A stretch of 64,000 bases of DNA from Mangrovimonas yunxiaonensis. GTDB lineage: Bacteria > Bacteroidota > Bacteroidia > Flavobacteriales > Flavobacteriaceae. A program made the position numbers and the translations under genes. The notes under the pieces are model-generated. The model ran no database searches. It worked only from the letters and a program-made list of their open reading frames with translations, and had not been told where the DNA came from. This document shows positions 51,347 through 59,766 of this stretch, piece after piece; the stretch's first letter is position 1, and the number at the start of each line of letters is the position of its first letter. The stretch lies in contig NZ_JPFK01000005.1 in NCBI RefSeq assembly GCF_000733475.1, positions 558,001 to 622,000 on the forward strand, in the 5' to 3' direction.

Positions 51347-52522
51347 ATGGCCGGGATTTATATTCACATACCTTTTTGTAAACAGGCGTGTTATTACTGC
51401 GATTTTCATTTTTCAACGTCCCTTAAGAAAAAAGGCGACCTGCTTTGGGCGTTAAAAAAAGAACTGCAACGCCGCAAAAAGGACCTGCAAGACCAAACTG
51501 TCGAGACCATTTATTTTGGTGGAGGAACTCCTAGTTTACTAACGGTTCAGGAGCTGAAAGGGTTAATCGATGAGGTGTACCGTAATTTTAAGGTTGCTAG
51601 CCATCCGGAAATCACGCTAGAGGCCAATCCAGATGATTTGGTTTCAGAGAAAGCACAACCGGAAACAACCGTTAAGGCCTATAAAGAAATAGGGATAAAC
51701 CGGCTTTCCATCGGGATTCAGTCTTTTTTTGAAGACGATTTAAAAAGCATGAACCGCGCCCACACAGCAAACGAAGCCAAGCGGTGTTTAGAAACAGCGA
51801 CCAAGCACTTCAATAACATTACCATCGATTTAATCTACGGCATCCCAAACATGAGCCTCGAGAAATGGCAGAACAACCTGCAACAGGCCTTTGCTTTTGG
51901 CATTAACCACATTTCCAGTTATGCTCTAACCGTCGAGCCTAAAACCGCTTTAGAACGCTTTATAAAAAAAGGGGATTACCCGCCAATTAACGATGCTTTA
52001 GCTCAGGAACACTTTAACTGCTTGGTTGCGGCAACCCAAGAGCAGGGCTTTGTACATTACGAAATTTCAAACTTTGGAAAGCCCAATTACTTTTCCAAAC
52101 ACAATACAAGTTACTGGCAAGGCAAGCCGTATTTAGGAATAGGGCCTTCGGCACATTCGTTTTCTGGGCAAGTTCGCAGTTGGAATGTAGCCAATAACAC
52201 CAAATATATTAAGGGGCTTATGGCAGGCAAACTGCCTCGAACTGTAGAAACACTATCGGTGGCCGATCGATACAACGAATATGTGATGACAGGACTGCGA
52301 ACCATTTGGGGCATTTCTTTGAATAAAGTAACGCAGGATTTTGGTGAAACTTTTAAAGAACATCTTTTACACGAGGCCGAAGTTTTTATGCAACAAGACC
52401 TTCTGGCAATTGCTTTGCAGGATTCGCATGTAGCGAAAGACCATGCGGAAAGGCTGGTTATTACCGAGAAAGGCAAATTTTTAGCCGATGGTATTGCCTC
52501 TCAATTGTTTTACATTAATTAA
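51347..52522 (+). CDS. hemW: HemW-like radical SAM protein
   Basis: The 391-residue protein has the radical SAM CxxxCxxC motif at C11, C15 and C18 ('IPFCKQACYYCDFH'), 'IYFGGGTPSLL' and a HemW C-terminal domain. HemW is a haem chaperone that inserts haem into respiratory enzymes and is distinct from HemN (which has an extra C-terminal cysteine pattern). A short palindrome (52569-52584) and weak hairpin (52584-52599) follow it. Confidence 0.93.
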   Translation: MAGIYIHIPFCKQACYYCDFHFSTSLKKKGDLLWALKKELQRRKKDLQDQTVETIYFGGGTPSLLTVQELKGLIDEVYRNFKVASHPEITLEANPDDLVSEKAQPETTVKAYKEIGINRLSIGIQSFFEDDLKSMNRAHTANEAKRCLETATKHFNNITIDLIYGIPNMSLEKWQNNLQQAFAFGINHISSYALTVEPKTALERFIKKGDYPPINDALAQEHFNCLVAATQEQGFVHYEISNFGKPNYFSKHNTSYWQGKPYLGIGPSAHSFSGQVRSWNVANNTKYIKGLMAGKLPRTVETLSVADRYNEYVMTGLRTIWGISLNKVTQDFGETFKEHLLHEAEVFMQQDLLAIALQDSHVAKDHAERLVITEKGKFLADGIASQLFYIN

Positions 52523-52568
52523 CCCAAACAATCGCGATAAATTGGTGGCGTAGAGTAAGTGTTAAAGT

Positions 52569-52599
52569 CTTGTTTTAAAACAAGCCCAGAGTGGCGGGC
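52569..52599 (+). terminator. Weak terminator after hemW
   Basis: The palindrome CTTGTTTTAAAACAAG (52569-52584) is followed by a GCCC-N8-GGGC hairpin (52584-52599) and T5. Either may end the ruvC-hemW transcript. Confidence 0.5.
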
Positions 52600-52631
52600 A
52601 TTTTTAATTTTATGTTATTTTGTAAATCCAA

Positions 52632-52639
52632 TAAATTTG
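52632..52639 (+). promoter_or_regulatory. -7 element of the cyclase-family gene
   Basis: TAAATTTG is an exact TAnnTTTG, 28 nt before the ATG at 52668. Confidence 0.45.
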
Positions 52640-52667
52640 GTATACTGTATTTAGAAAAAAACAACTT

Positions 52668-53417
52668 ATGATTGCAACAATAGAGACCAACTCGAAAAAA
52701 TATAAAATAGACCTAACCAAACCCCTTGATATTTCTATCCCTATGCGGGCTTCAGAAAACAATGTCAATGCCTGGTACCAAGCGCCTCCAAAAATAACTC
52801 CCGTTACCGATAGCGATTGGGTGGGGAGTGTAGCACAAGGGGCTGCGGTAAATTTTAACAATGTGTTTTTTAATCCGCATGCGCATGGCACACATACCGA
52901 ATGTGCCGGGCACGTAACACCAAAAGTCCATTCGGTAAATAGCAACCTTAAACAGTTTATGTTTTTGGCCGAGGTGATAACGGTAGCTCCCGAAAAGAAA
53001 GGACGGGACTTTGTAATTTCAAAAAAGCAAATCCAATTTGCCTTGGGCAATAAAAAACGTCAAGCTTTGGTTATTCGAACAATTCCAAATACTTCAGAAA
53101 AACTAAACACCCAATACTCGCATACCAATCCGCCTTATTTATTGGCAGAAGCAGCGGTTTATTTGCGCGAAAAAGGCGTGAAGCATTTATTGATTGATTT
53201 GCCTAGTGTAGATCGGGAAGAAGACGAAGGCGTGCTTGCGGCTCACCATGCGTTTTGGAATACAGAAGGCAAATTGCGGTTGGACGCTACCATTACAGAA
53301 ATGATTTTTGTACCCAACCACGTTCAAGATGGGACACATTTTTTAAACCTGCAAATAGCACCGTTCGAAAACGATGCCAGCCCAAGTAAACCGGTATTGT
53401 ACCAAATTATAGAGTAG
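52668..53417 (+). CDS. Cyclase-family metal-dependent hydrolase (kynurenine formamidase-like)
   Basis: The 249-residue protein has the cyclase/KynB metal-binding motif 'HAHGTHTECAGHV' and a later His/Asp-rich 'GVLAAHHAFWNT'. Such enzymes hydrolyse formyl or ester bonds (for example N-formylkynurenine). It is a single gene, and no other tryptophan-catabolic gene is close, so the substrate is unknown. Confidence 0.85.
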   Translation: MIATIETNSKKYKIDLTKPLDISIPMRASENNVNAWYQAPPKITPVTDSDWVGSVAQGAAVNFNNVFFNPHAHGTHTECAGHVTPKVHSVNSNLKQFMFLAEVITVAPEKKGRDFVISKKQIQFALGNKKRQALVIRTIPNTSEKLNTQYSHTNPPYLLAEAAVYLREKGVKHLLIDLPSVDREEDEGVLAAHHAFWNTEGKLRLDATITEMIFVPNHVQDGTHFLNLQIAPFENDASPSKPVLYQIIE

Positions 53418-53482
53418 GTGGGTAACGGTAAAAACAAGGACTGACAGAATCTTATCAGATTCAAATGATTAGGGTTTTAAAA

Positions 53483-53490
53483 TATTTTTG
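53483..53490 (+). promoter_or_regulatory. -7 element of the DUF4230-YjbR genes
   Basis: TATTTTTG is an exact TAnnTTTG, 43 nt before the ATG at 53534. Confidence 0.4.
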
Positions 53491-53533
53491 ATAATTTTAA
53501 ACATACACATTCAAAAACCAAAGAAAACAACCT

Positions 53534-54142
53534 ATGGAGATTTTTATTGGGCTTATAGTGGGCATCTTGGCATCGATGTTGGTGCTTTGGTTGTTTCAGC
53601 GTAGAAATGCAAAAGTACGGGTGCAAACCCAATCGGTTATTTTGTTGGAGCGCATAAAAAAGGTTTACAAATTTATAACGGTCGAAGGAGATTTTGCCGA
53701 AATTTACCATTACGAAGATGCTAAAGATCGGTTTTTAAACCTGCTTAGCTCTAAGAAAAAAGCGTTGGTGGTTATTAATGCCAAAGCCCAGGTAGGCTAC
53801 GACTTTTCTAAAGTGCAGCTCAAGGCCAATACCAAGCTAAAAACCATCGTAATACAGAGTTTTCCCCAGCCCGAGGTGCTAGGCGTACAAACCGATTTGA
53901 ATTATTACGACAAGAAAGATGGGATGTTTAATAAGTTTGAAGCTTCAGATTTAACTGGCCTAAACAAAGCTGCAAAGCAACATATTTTAGATAAAATACC
54001 AGAAAGCGGTCTGTTTCAGGTGGCGCAAAAGGAAGCCATGGAAGCCATAGCATTAATTGAAAATATTGTGCAAACCATTGGTTGGAAACTAGATTATTCG
54101 GCTTTGGAAATAGAAGAAAACCACAAGCCGCTTTTACCGTGA
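53534..54142 (+). CDS. DUF4230 membrane-anchored protein
   Basis: The 202-residue protein has an N-terminal membrane helix (about 4-22) and a DUF4230 domain ('VEGDFAEIYHYEDAKDRFL' in parts, 'KALVVINAKAQVGYDFSKV'). The function of DUF4230 is unknown. The stop at 54142 overlaps the GTG start of the YjbR-like gene at 54139 (GTGA), so the two are translated together. Confidence 0.85.
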   Translation: MEIFIGLIVGILASMLVLWLFQRRNAKVRVQTQSVILLERIKKVYKFITVEGDFAEIYHYEDAKDRFLNLLSSKKKALVVINAKAQVGYDFSKVQLKANTKLKTIVIQSFPQPEVLGVQTDLNYYDKKDGMFNKFEASDLTGLNKAAKQHILDKIPESGLFQVAQKEAMEAIALIENIVQTIGWKLDYSALEIEENHKPLLP

Positions 54143-54501
54143 ATATCGAGCAATTATACCATTATTGTTTAAACAAAAAAGGCGTTACAGAGCACTTTCC
54201 TTTTGATGATAATGTTTTGGTGTTTAAAGTTCTGGGTAAGATGTTTTTGCTTACAGGATTGGATAGCTGGGAAAAGAACGAAGCGGCCATAAACCTAAAA
54301 TGCGATCCCGATTATGCGCAAGAACTTCGTGAAACCTATGAAAGTGTGGAGCCCGGATACCACATGAGCAAAAAACATTGGAACACCGTAAAACTTTATA
54401 AAAACGAACTCTCACCACAGTTAATAAAAGCATTAATAGACTTGTCGTATCAGCTGGTTCTGGATAGTTTGCCTAAAAAAACACGAGATACATTGCTGTA
54501 A
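54139..54501 (+). CDS. MmcQ/YjbR family protein
   Basis: The 120-residue protein starts at GTG 54139, four bases before the previous stop. It has the MmcQ/YjbR pattern ('FPFDDNVLVFKVLGKMFLL', '...KCDPDYAQELRE...', 'GYHMSKKHWNTV'). The family is a small DNA-binding-like alpha/beta fold, often in DNA-damage contexts, with no fixed function. An upstream ATG at 54082 would overlap DUF4230 by 60 bp and does not match the family start. Confidence 0.85.
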   Translation: MNIEQLYHYCLNKKGVTEHFPFDDNVLVFKVLGKMFLLTGLDSWEKNEAAINLKCDPDYAQELRETYESVEPGYHMSKKHWNTVKLYKNELSPQLIKALIDLSYQLVLDSLPKKTRDTLL

Positions 54502-54554
54502 GAGCATTAAAGTAGTTTTTTTAAAAACTAACTGATAGTCATAAGCTTATTTTG

Positions 54555-54562
54555 TATATTTG
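54555..54562 (+). promoter_or_regulatory. -7 element of the duplicated secreted-protein gene
   Basis: TATATTTG is an exact TAnnTTTG. It implies a leader of about 115 nt before the ATG at 54685. Confidence 0.4.
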
Positions 54563-54684
54563 TGCTGCCTTGTATTTAAGACTTCACCAGCAAGGTCAAT
54601 AGCAATTAGCCTAATTATTGGGTTGTCCCAAGACAAATTTAGTGTCGAAAATTTAACATTTATACTAACTCTAATTGCATTATT

Positions 54685-55506
54685 ATGAAAACAAACCAAC
54701 ACGTTTTAGCTGCAATACTAACGGTATTGCTATTGTTTACTGCCCCCGTTTTGTCGCAAGATGAACAGACCAGACCAGAATTTGTTGTTGTTACAACCAT
54801 GCACAGGAACATGGACAACGACGATTTTGATAGGGAAGAATGGCTGGCAACAGAGAAGGAGTTTGTGGATAAGGTTATCAGGAAAAACGATCACATTGTT
54901 ACTTATGGCGTTTACCCTCACCTGTTTACAGACGATAATACCGAAATTTTATTTGTTCGTGTGTACCGTACTTGGAACGACATTCTCTTGGCAGCGGAGA
55001 AAAATGGCGAATTTATTGAATCGGGTTGGCCAGACAAAGCCAAAAGAGAAGCTTTTTTTGAGAAAAGAGCAAAATATTATTCGCCCGTACATTCCGATGA
55101 AATTTACGGAACAATGGATCACGCCAAACTTTTTGAAGGGGACATGACCGACGATACTGTAATTTATGTTAGAAAAAACTACTTTGCCTTTCCAGAAGAC
55201 GGAAGTTTTGAGGAGTTCGACAAATTCAACTCAGAGTTTGTTCAAAACGTGTTTTATAAAAACGAATACATAAAAGGGTATTACCCGCACTCCCATAGAT
55301 ATGGCGCCAATAGCAGCGACTTTATAGAGGCCTTCTATCTGGACTCTCTAGACAATCTGGGTAAGATGTTCGACAGAAATGACGAACTTACCAAAGCGTA
55401 CTACAACGAGGCTAGAAGAAAAGAGTTAGGCAAAAAAAGCCGGAAATATTTTACAGGGGTACATGCCGATGCCCTCTACTCGGTCGTTCCAGAATTAAGA
55501 AAATGA
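54685..55506 (+). CDS. Secreted protein with two related halves
   Basis: The 273-residue protein has a signal peptide (about 1-24, ending VLSQ). The mature part consists of two similar halves of about 115 residues. Each has an 'EFV...V..KN..I..Y.PH' block and ends in 'KYYSPVHSDEIYG' or 'KYFTGVHADALYS'. The fold may be a ferredoxin-like or ABM-like dimer domain fused in tandem. I recognise no family with certainty. A long leader precedes it and a terminator follows (55531-55566). Confidence 0.65.
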   Translation: MKTNQHVLAAILTVLLLFTAPVLSQDEQTRPEFVVVTTMHRNMDNDDFDREEWLATEKEFVDKVIRKNDHIVTYGVYPHLFTDDNTEILFVRVYRTWNDILLAAEKNGEFIESGWPDKAKREAFFEKRAKYYSPVHSDEIYGTMDHAKLFEGDMTDDTVIYVRKNYFAFPEDGSFEEFDKFNSEFVQNVFYKNEYIKGYYPHSHRYGANSSDFIEAFYLDSLDNLGKMFDRNDELTKAYYNEARRKELGKKSRKYFTGVHADALYSVVPELRK

Positions 55507-55530
55507 AAGCACAATAGCCAACCAAGCAAA

Positions 55531-55566
55531 AGAGCACTTAAGGCGTTATTTCTCTTTAAGTGTTCT
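55531..55566 (+). terminator. Terminator of the duplicated secreted-protein gene
   Basis: An 11-bp stem with one G-U pair (AGAGCACTTAA / TTAAGTGTTCT), followed by T-rich sequence. Confidence 0.8.
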
Positions 55567-55595
55567 TTTTATTTTTCATAGCTTTTTGAAAAGTG

Positions 55596-55603
55596 TATTT
55601 TTG
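55596..55603 (+). promoter_or_regulatory. -7 element of the phnA-like gene
   Basis: TATTTTTG is an exact TAnnTTTG, 17 nt before the ATG at 55621. Confidence 0.4.
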
Positions 55604-55620
55604 CATTTTAAGATAAAACA

Positions 55621-56199
55621 ATGCAAGTATTACAAACCCTTCAAGACCGTAGCAACTCAAGCTGTGAACTTTGTGGTTCGCAAGAGCGTTTAAAAGCACA
55701 TACTTTACCACCTTCATTAACAGAAACCGTAGACAATAGTTTATTGGTGTGCAGCACCTGTTTAGATCAAATGGAAGGGGTTCAAGATATGGATGCCAAT
55801 CACTGGCGATGCTTAAACGACAGCATGTGGAGCGAGCATAAAGCTGTTCAGGTAGCGGCTTGGCGTATGTTGCAACGTTTACGCCAAGAAGGCTGGCCGC
55901 AAGATTTGCTGGACATGATGTACCTAGACGATGAAACCATGGCGTTTGCAAAAGAAACAGGCGATCATAAGGATGAGAGCGAAAAAATTATCCACAGAGA
56001 TGCCAATGGTACAGTGTTAGAAACCGGAGATGCTGTAGTGCTAATTAAAGACCTAAAAGTAAAAGGGTCTAGCATGGTAGCCAAACAAGGTACGGCCGTT
56101 AGAAACATACGCCTGGATCGTGAAAATGCAACCTACATTGAGGGCAAGGTAGATGGGCAGAATATTGTAATTGTAACCGAGTTTGTTAAAAAGCTATAG
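55621..56199 (+). CDS. PhnA-like zinc-ribbon protein (YjdM-related)
   Basis: The 192-residue protein has an N-terminal zinc ribbon with CELCGS and CSTC, a helical middle ('MWSEHKAVQVAAWRMLQRL') and the C-terminal PhnA/YjdM domain ('ETGDAVVLIKDLKVKGSSM', 'KQGTAVRNIRL'). Despite the name, PhnA-type proteins are not shown to act in phosphonate use. It is a single gene convergent with the NTF2-like gene. Confidence 0.88.
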   Translation: MQVLQTLQDRSNSSCELCGSQERLKAHTLPPSLTETVDNSLLVCSTCLDQMEGVQDMDANHWRCLNDSMWSEHKAVQVAAWRMLQRLRQEGWPQDLLDMMYLDDETMAFAKETGDHKDESEKIIHRDANGTVLETGDAVVLIKDLKVKGSSMVAKQGTAVRNIRLDRENATYIEGKVDGQNIVIVTEFVKKL

Positions 56200-56202
56200 G
56201 TT

Positions 56203-56649
56203 TTAGCACGACATATCGGCAATAATTTTCCATTGCCCGTCCAACTTTTTAAAGATAATGATAAACACCCCATTGCTATTGCCAATGCGACGTGTTAAAT
56301 GGTACTCGCCCATAACGTAGTAGGTGTCGTTTTCAATTTTAGTAAGGTCGTTAATAACAAATTTTAGTTCCCCACTTTCGGCTTTTGTGGGGTAATTTTT
56401 CTTGTAATTACTTAAGGTGTTCTCCCAGCCATAGGTTAGCCCTTGGCTACCGTAAAATTTTAAGGAATCGTTTTTCCAATACCCTTGCATAAACCCTTCA
56501 AGGTCGTGTTGGTTCCAGGCAATCTCTTGGGCCTTCAAGACCGCCATGATGGCTTTTTTTGCTGCCTGGGAGTTGGTTGGTTGGGGTTGCTCATGCTTGC
56601 AAGAAACTAGCAAGCCAATGCATATTAGGATATAGAAAAAAGGTTTCAT
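56203..56649 (-). CDS. NTF2-like (SnoaL/DUF4440) lipoprotein
   Basis: The 148-residue protein has a lipobox (LLVSC, acylated Cys about 17) and a SnoaL/DUF4440-type NTF2-like domain ('AWNQHDLEGFMQGYWKNDSL', '...GVFIIIFKKLDGQWKIIADM'). NTF2-like cones bind small ligands or act as enzymes. No catalytic residues stand out. It lies 4 bp from the end of the phnA-like gene. Confidence 0.8.
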   Translation of the reverse strand: MKPFFYILICIGLLVSCKHEQPQPTNSQAAKKAIMAVLKAQEIAWNQHDLEGFMQGYWKNDSLKFYGSQGLTYGWENTLSNYKKNYPTKAESGELKFVINDLTKIENDTYYVMGEYHLTRRIGNSNGVFIIIFKKLDGQWKIIADMSC

Positions 56650-56693
56650 GCCTAAAAGGTGTTATAATGAGCTTTAAATGTACTAACTATAAA

Positions 56694-57794
56694 TTAAAGC
56701 GCCTTTTTTTGATGTTTAAAAAAAGCATCGGCTTGTAGCTGCATAAGCTCACGTGCTTTTTTGCGTTTGTAGGCATACAGGTCGTCTTCTTTGGCAATAT
56801 CGTCGTAAATGCGGTTGTTAAGAGCCATGTCGGTGTTTAGTAACAATTTGCGCTCGTTTACTTTTTGTTCTACCCAGGTTTTTACGGCTGTTTCGGCATC
56901 TTCCAATTTAAAATCGTATTCGCCCTTAGGTGATAGCAGCTTGGCAAATATGGGTGAGGTTTCAATGGCCAAAAAGAGCAAAAAGATAAAAAACGAAGGC
57001 AGCCACGGCAATTGGTCAAGGGCATTTACCCGCGCCATTAAGCCATCAAAACCATTAATAATGGGTTGCGTGCTGCTAACATGAGCCTCATAGGCTGCTT
57101 TAAGGGCTGTAATTTGAGTTTCGGCTTCAGCTATTTTAGCGTTGTTATCGGTTTTAAGCTGTTGCAGTTCGGCCAAGGCTGCGTCATGTTTTTCGCGTTT
57201 TTCTTTATAAACAGGGCCTTTGCCTAGTTTCATGGTGCCAGAAGTGCCTTCGGCCTCAGAAATATAAGTGGCGTAAAGGGCATTTACTTTAGCTTCTTTA
57301 GTGGCTATTTGGTTTTCTAGATGTGTTATGTTGTTTTCCAGTTTTGTTATGTTGGGGGTATATTGCTGGGCGATTTGGGCTTGGTTGCTTAAGCTCATAT
57401 CGTTTTTCTGTTCTAACAGCACATGGTTAATTTCTTTTTCAAAGATTTTTAATTCTAAGGGTTTAGAAATAACAATGGCAATAATAACGGCGAGTATAAT
57501 TCTGGGCGAGGCTTGAATGAGTTCGTCGCGCTTACGCGAACGCTTTTTTATGGTTGAAACGATAAAACGGTCTAGGTTAAAAATGAGCAAACCCCAAACT
57601 AAGCCAAAAAATATGGCGGTTAATAGGTTGTCGAAAACAGTGTAAAGAGCATAACTTCCGGCTATAAATGCCATGACAGCCGTAAAGAAAACCGTGGCCC
57701 CAATGCCCGCGTATTTGTTTTGTTCGCCATTAGAACAGTGTTGAAGAATGCTTACATCTGATCCAGAGCAAAGGATGAAAAATTGTTTTAACAT
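56694..57794 (-). CDS. DUF4407 membrane protein
   Basis: The 366-residue protein begins with the DUF4407 hallmark 'LCSGSDVSIL' and has hydrophobic segments near 30-75 and 95-115, a long coiled-coil middle (about 130-250) and another pair of segments (about 260-285), then a charged C-terminal tail. The family is found in Bacteroidota and other bacteria and has no known function. It is a single gene, divergent from nothing in the nearest 240 bp. Confidence 0.85.
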   Translation of the reverse strand: MLKQFFILCSGSDVSILQHCSNGEQNKYAGIGATVFFTAVMAFIAGSYALYTVFDNLLTAIFFGLVWGLLIFNLDRFIVSTIKKRSRKRDELIQASPRIILAVIIAIVISKPLELKIFEKEINHVLLEQKNDMSLSNQAQIAQQYTPNITKLENNITHLENQIATKEAKVNALYATYISEAEGTSGTMKLGKGPVYKEKREKHDAALAELQQLKTDNNAKIAEAETQITALKAAYEAHVSSTQPIINGFDGLMARVNALDQLPWLPSFFIFLLFLAIETSPIFAKLLSPKGEYDFKLEDAETAVKTWVEQKVNERKLLLNTDMALNNRIYDDIAKEDDLYAYKRKKARELMQLQADAFFKHQKKAL

Positions 57795-58004
57795 GATGGC
57801 TATTTTTTTTGATTGATAGACTATTAGAACGTGAACCCCAGTAATTTGTTACAAAATTTGGCGGTTATTTTCGTTTGGAAGCTAAGGTTTTGTCGATGTT
57901 TCCTAGAGAGAACTAAGAACGCTAGTGCCGTTTTTTGAAGCGAATTAAGGCGGGTGCTAAAAAGGAAGTGTTAGGGCAATACGGGCTTTTACGGCTTAAA
58001 AAAA

Positions 58005-58028
58005 AGCCCCACTTGGTAAAGCGAGGCT
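58005..58028 (-). terminator. Terminator of the M20 dipeptidase gene
   Basis: On the minus strand AGCCTCGC pairs with GTGGGGCT (two G-U pairs) around an 8-nt loop, followed by T8, 8 bp past the stop. Confidence 0.75.
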
Positions 58029-58036
58029 GTAGTTTG

Positions 58037-59425
58037 TTATTGAGACAGTTCGGCAAAATGCTTATAAAACCAAGGAATGGTTTCTATGCCTTTTAAATAA
58101 TTCCAAACGCCAAAATGTTCGTTGGGCGAATGGATGGCATCGCTGTCCAGCCCGAAGCCCATTAAAATGGTTTTGCTTTTTAGTTCTTGTTCAAATAAGG
58201 CAACAATAGGAATACTGCCGCCGCTACGCTGTGGGATAGGCGTTTTGCCAAACGTTTGTTCGTAGGCTTTGCTTGCAGCTTGGTAACCTATACTGTCTAT
58301 TGGCGTAACATAACCTTGACCACCGTGGTGAGGCGTTACTTTAACACGCACACTTTTAGGGGCAATACGTTCAAAATGGGATTGGAACAATGCGGTAATT
58401 TCCTCCCAGTCTTGATTAGGAACCAAACGCATCGATATTTTGGCATAAGCCTTACTAGGCAACACGGTTTTGGCGCCTTCGCCAATATAACCACCCCAAA
58501 TACCATTAACGTCTAAGGTAGGACGAATGGAGTTGCGCTCGTTGGTGGTAAATCCTGTTTCGCCATGAACCGCATCAATATCTATAGATGCTTTGTACTG
58601 GTCTAGAGAAAACGGTGCTTCGGCCATTTTAGCGCGCTCTTCGTCGCTTAGTTCTTCAACTTTATCATAAAACCCAGGAATGGTAATGTGGTTGTTTTCA
58701 TCGTGAAGTGAAGCAATCATGTTACTTAAAATGTTGATAGGGTTTGCCACGGCACCACCGTAAAGTCCAGAGTGTAAATCGCGATTTGGGCCGGTAACTT
58801 CTACTTCTACGTAGCTTAAACCGCGTAACCCAGTAGTAATAGAAGGCACATCTTTGGCAATCATTCCCGTATCGGAAATTAAGATAACATCGTTTTTAAG
58901 TTTGTCTTTGTTAGCTTTAATAAAACCGGCCAGGTGTTCGCTGCCCACTTCTTCTTCGCCTTCAATCATAAACTTCACATTACAAGGTAATTTTTGTTCT
59001 TTTACCATGTACTCTAGGGCTTTAACATGCATGTACATTTGCCCTTTGTCGTCGCAAGCACCTCGGGCAAAGATAGCGCCTTCTGGGTGTAGAGCTGTAG
59101 GCTTTATAACGGGGTTAAAAGGTTCAGAGTCCCAAAGGTCTAACGGGTCTGGGGGTTGCACATCGTAATGCCCATAAACCAATACGGTTGGTAGGTTGGG
59201 GTCTATAATTTTTTCGCCATAAACTATAGGGTGACCGTTGGTTGGGTGAATTTCAACCTTGTCGCAGCCTGCCAGTTCTAATTGTTCTTTAACGGCTTCG
59301 GCGGTTTTTTTAACCTCTCCCTTATAGGCCGAATCGGCACTGATAGACGGGATTTTAAGTAAGTCGATAAGCTCGTTTAAGAAGCGTTCTTTGTTGTTTT
59401 CTATATACGAATTGATGCTGTTCAT
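58037..59425 (-). CDS. M20-family dipeptidase/metallopeptidase
   Basis: The 462-residue protein has the M20 motifs: 'VLVYGHYDVQPPDP' (metal His and Asp), 'GACDDKGQMYMHVKA', the catalytic 'IEGEEEVGSEH' and 'IHSPNEHFGVW' near the C terminus. It also has the inserted dimerisation domain. It hydrolyses dipeptides or related peptides, probably in the cytoplasm, as no signal peptide is present. The start is ATG 59425; a longer frame from 59527 would extend through the tRNA-Leu promoter. Confidence 0.93.
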   Translation of the reverse strand: MNSINSYIENNKERFLNELIDLLKIPSISADSAYKGEVKKTAEAVKEQLELAGCDKVEIHPTNGHPIVYGEKIIDPNLPTVLVYGHYDVQPPDPLDLWDSEPFNPVIKPTALHPEGAIFARGACDDKGQMYMHVKALEYMVKEQKLPCNVKFMIEGEEEVGSEHLAGFIKANKDKLKNDVILISDTGMIAKDVPSITTGLRGLSYVEVEVTGPNRDLHSGLYGGAVANPINILSNMIASLHDENNHITIPGFYDKVEELSDEERAKMAEAPFSLDQYKASIDIDAVHGETGFTTNERNSIRPTLDVNGIWGGYIGEGAKTVLPSKAYAKISMRLVPNQDWEEITALFQSHFERIAPKSVRVKVTPHHGGQGYVTPIDSIGYQAASKAYEQTFGKTPIPQRSGGSIPIVALFEQELKSKTILMGFGLDSDAIHSPNEHFGVWNYLKGIETIPWFYKHFAELSQ

Positions 59426-59491
59426 AAGAAGATTTTGAATTTGTTTCAAAGGTACAAAATAGTGCAGACTTATTTTCGTGGATTTTGTTGT

Positions 59492-59520
59492 TTGTATATA
59501 CAAAAGAATGTGTATATTTG
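59492..59520 (+). promoter_or_regulatory. tRNA-Leu promoter
   Basis: TTG (59492-59494), 18-nt spacer, TATATTTG (59513-59520), 13 nt before the tRNA. It closely resembles the tRNA-Asp promoter, including the following GCATCC. Confidence 0.8.
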
Positions 59521-59533
59521 CATCCACAATTTT

Positions 59534-59618
59534 GCGGATGTGGTGGAATTGGTAGACACGCTAGACTTAGGATCTAGTGCCGCGAGGCGTGGGGGTTCGA
59601 CTCCCTTCATCCGCACCA
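59534..59618 (+). tRNA. tRNA-Leu (TAG)
   Basis: A class II tRNA with acceptor stem GCGGATG / CATCCGC, anticodon loop CTTAGGA with anticodon TAG, a long variable arm (TGCCGCGAGGCGT) and T arm GTTCGA. The CCA end is encoded (59616-59618). A strong terminator follows. Confidence 0.96.
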
Positions 59619-59619
59619 G

Positions 59620-59648
59620 AAAGAGTTTCGAGATAATCGAAACTCTTT
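59620..59648 (+). terminator. tRNA-Leu terminator
   Basis: A perfect 12-bp stem (AAAGAGTTTCGA / TCGAAACTCTTT) with a 5-nt loop and a following T run. Confidence 0.9.
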
Positions 59649-59716
59649 TTTTTGGCCTTATGTGCCGAAAATGCGTTTGGAATTCCCGGTTGTTTAGCGG
59701 TCATTGTAGATTGTTG

Positions 59717-59724
59717 TAACTTTG
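59717..59724 (+). promoter_or_regulatory. -7 element of selO
   Basis: TAACTTTG is an exact TAnnTTTG, 42 nt before the ATG at 59767. Confidence 0.4.
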
Positions 59725-59766
59725 TTATAAATCTGAAAAAATATAACAGCGCCAGAATTTAAACGG

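Noticed and set aside
59425-59527. N-terminal extension of the M20 dipeptidase.
   Set aside because: It covers the tRNA-Leu promoter region, reads through non-family residues, and the family start is at 59425.
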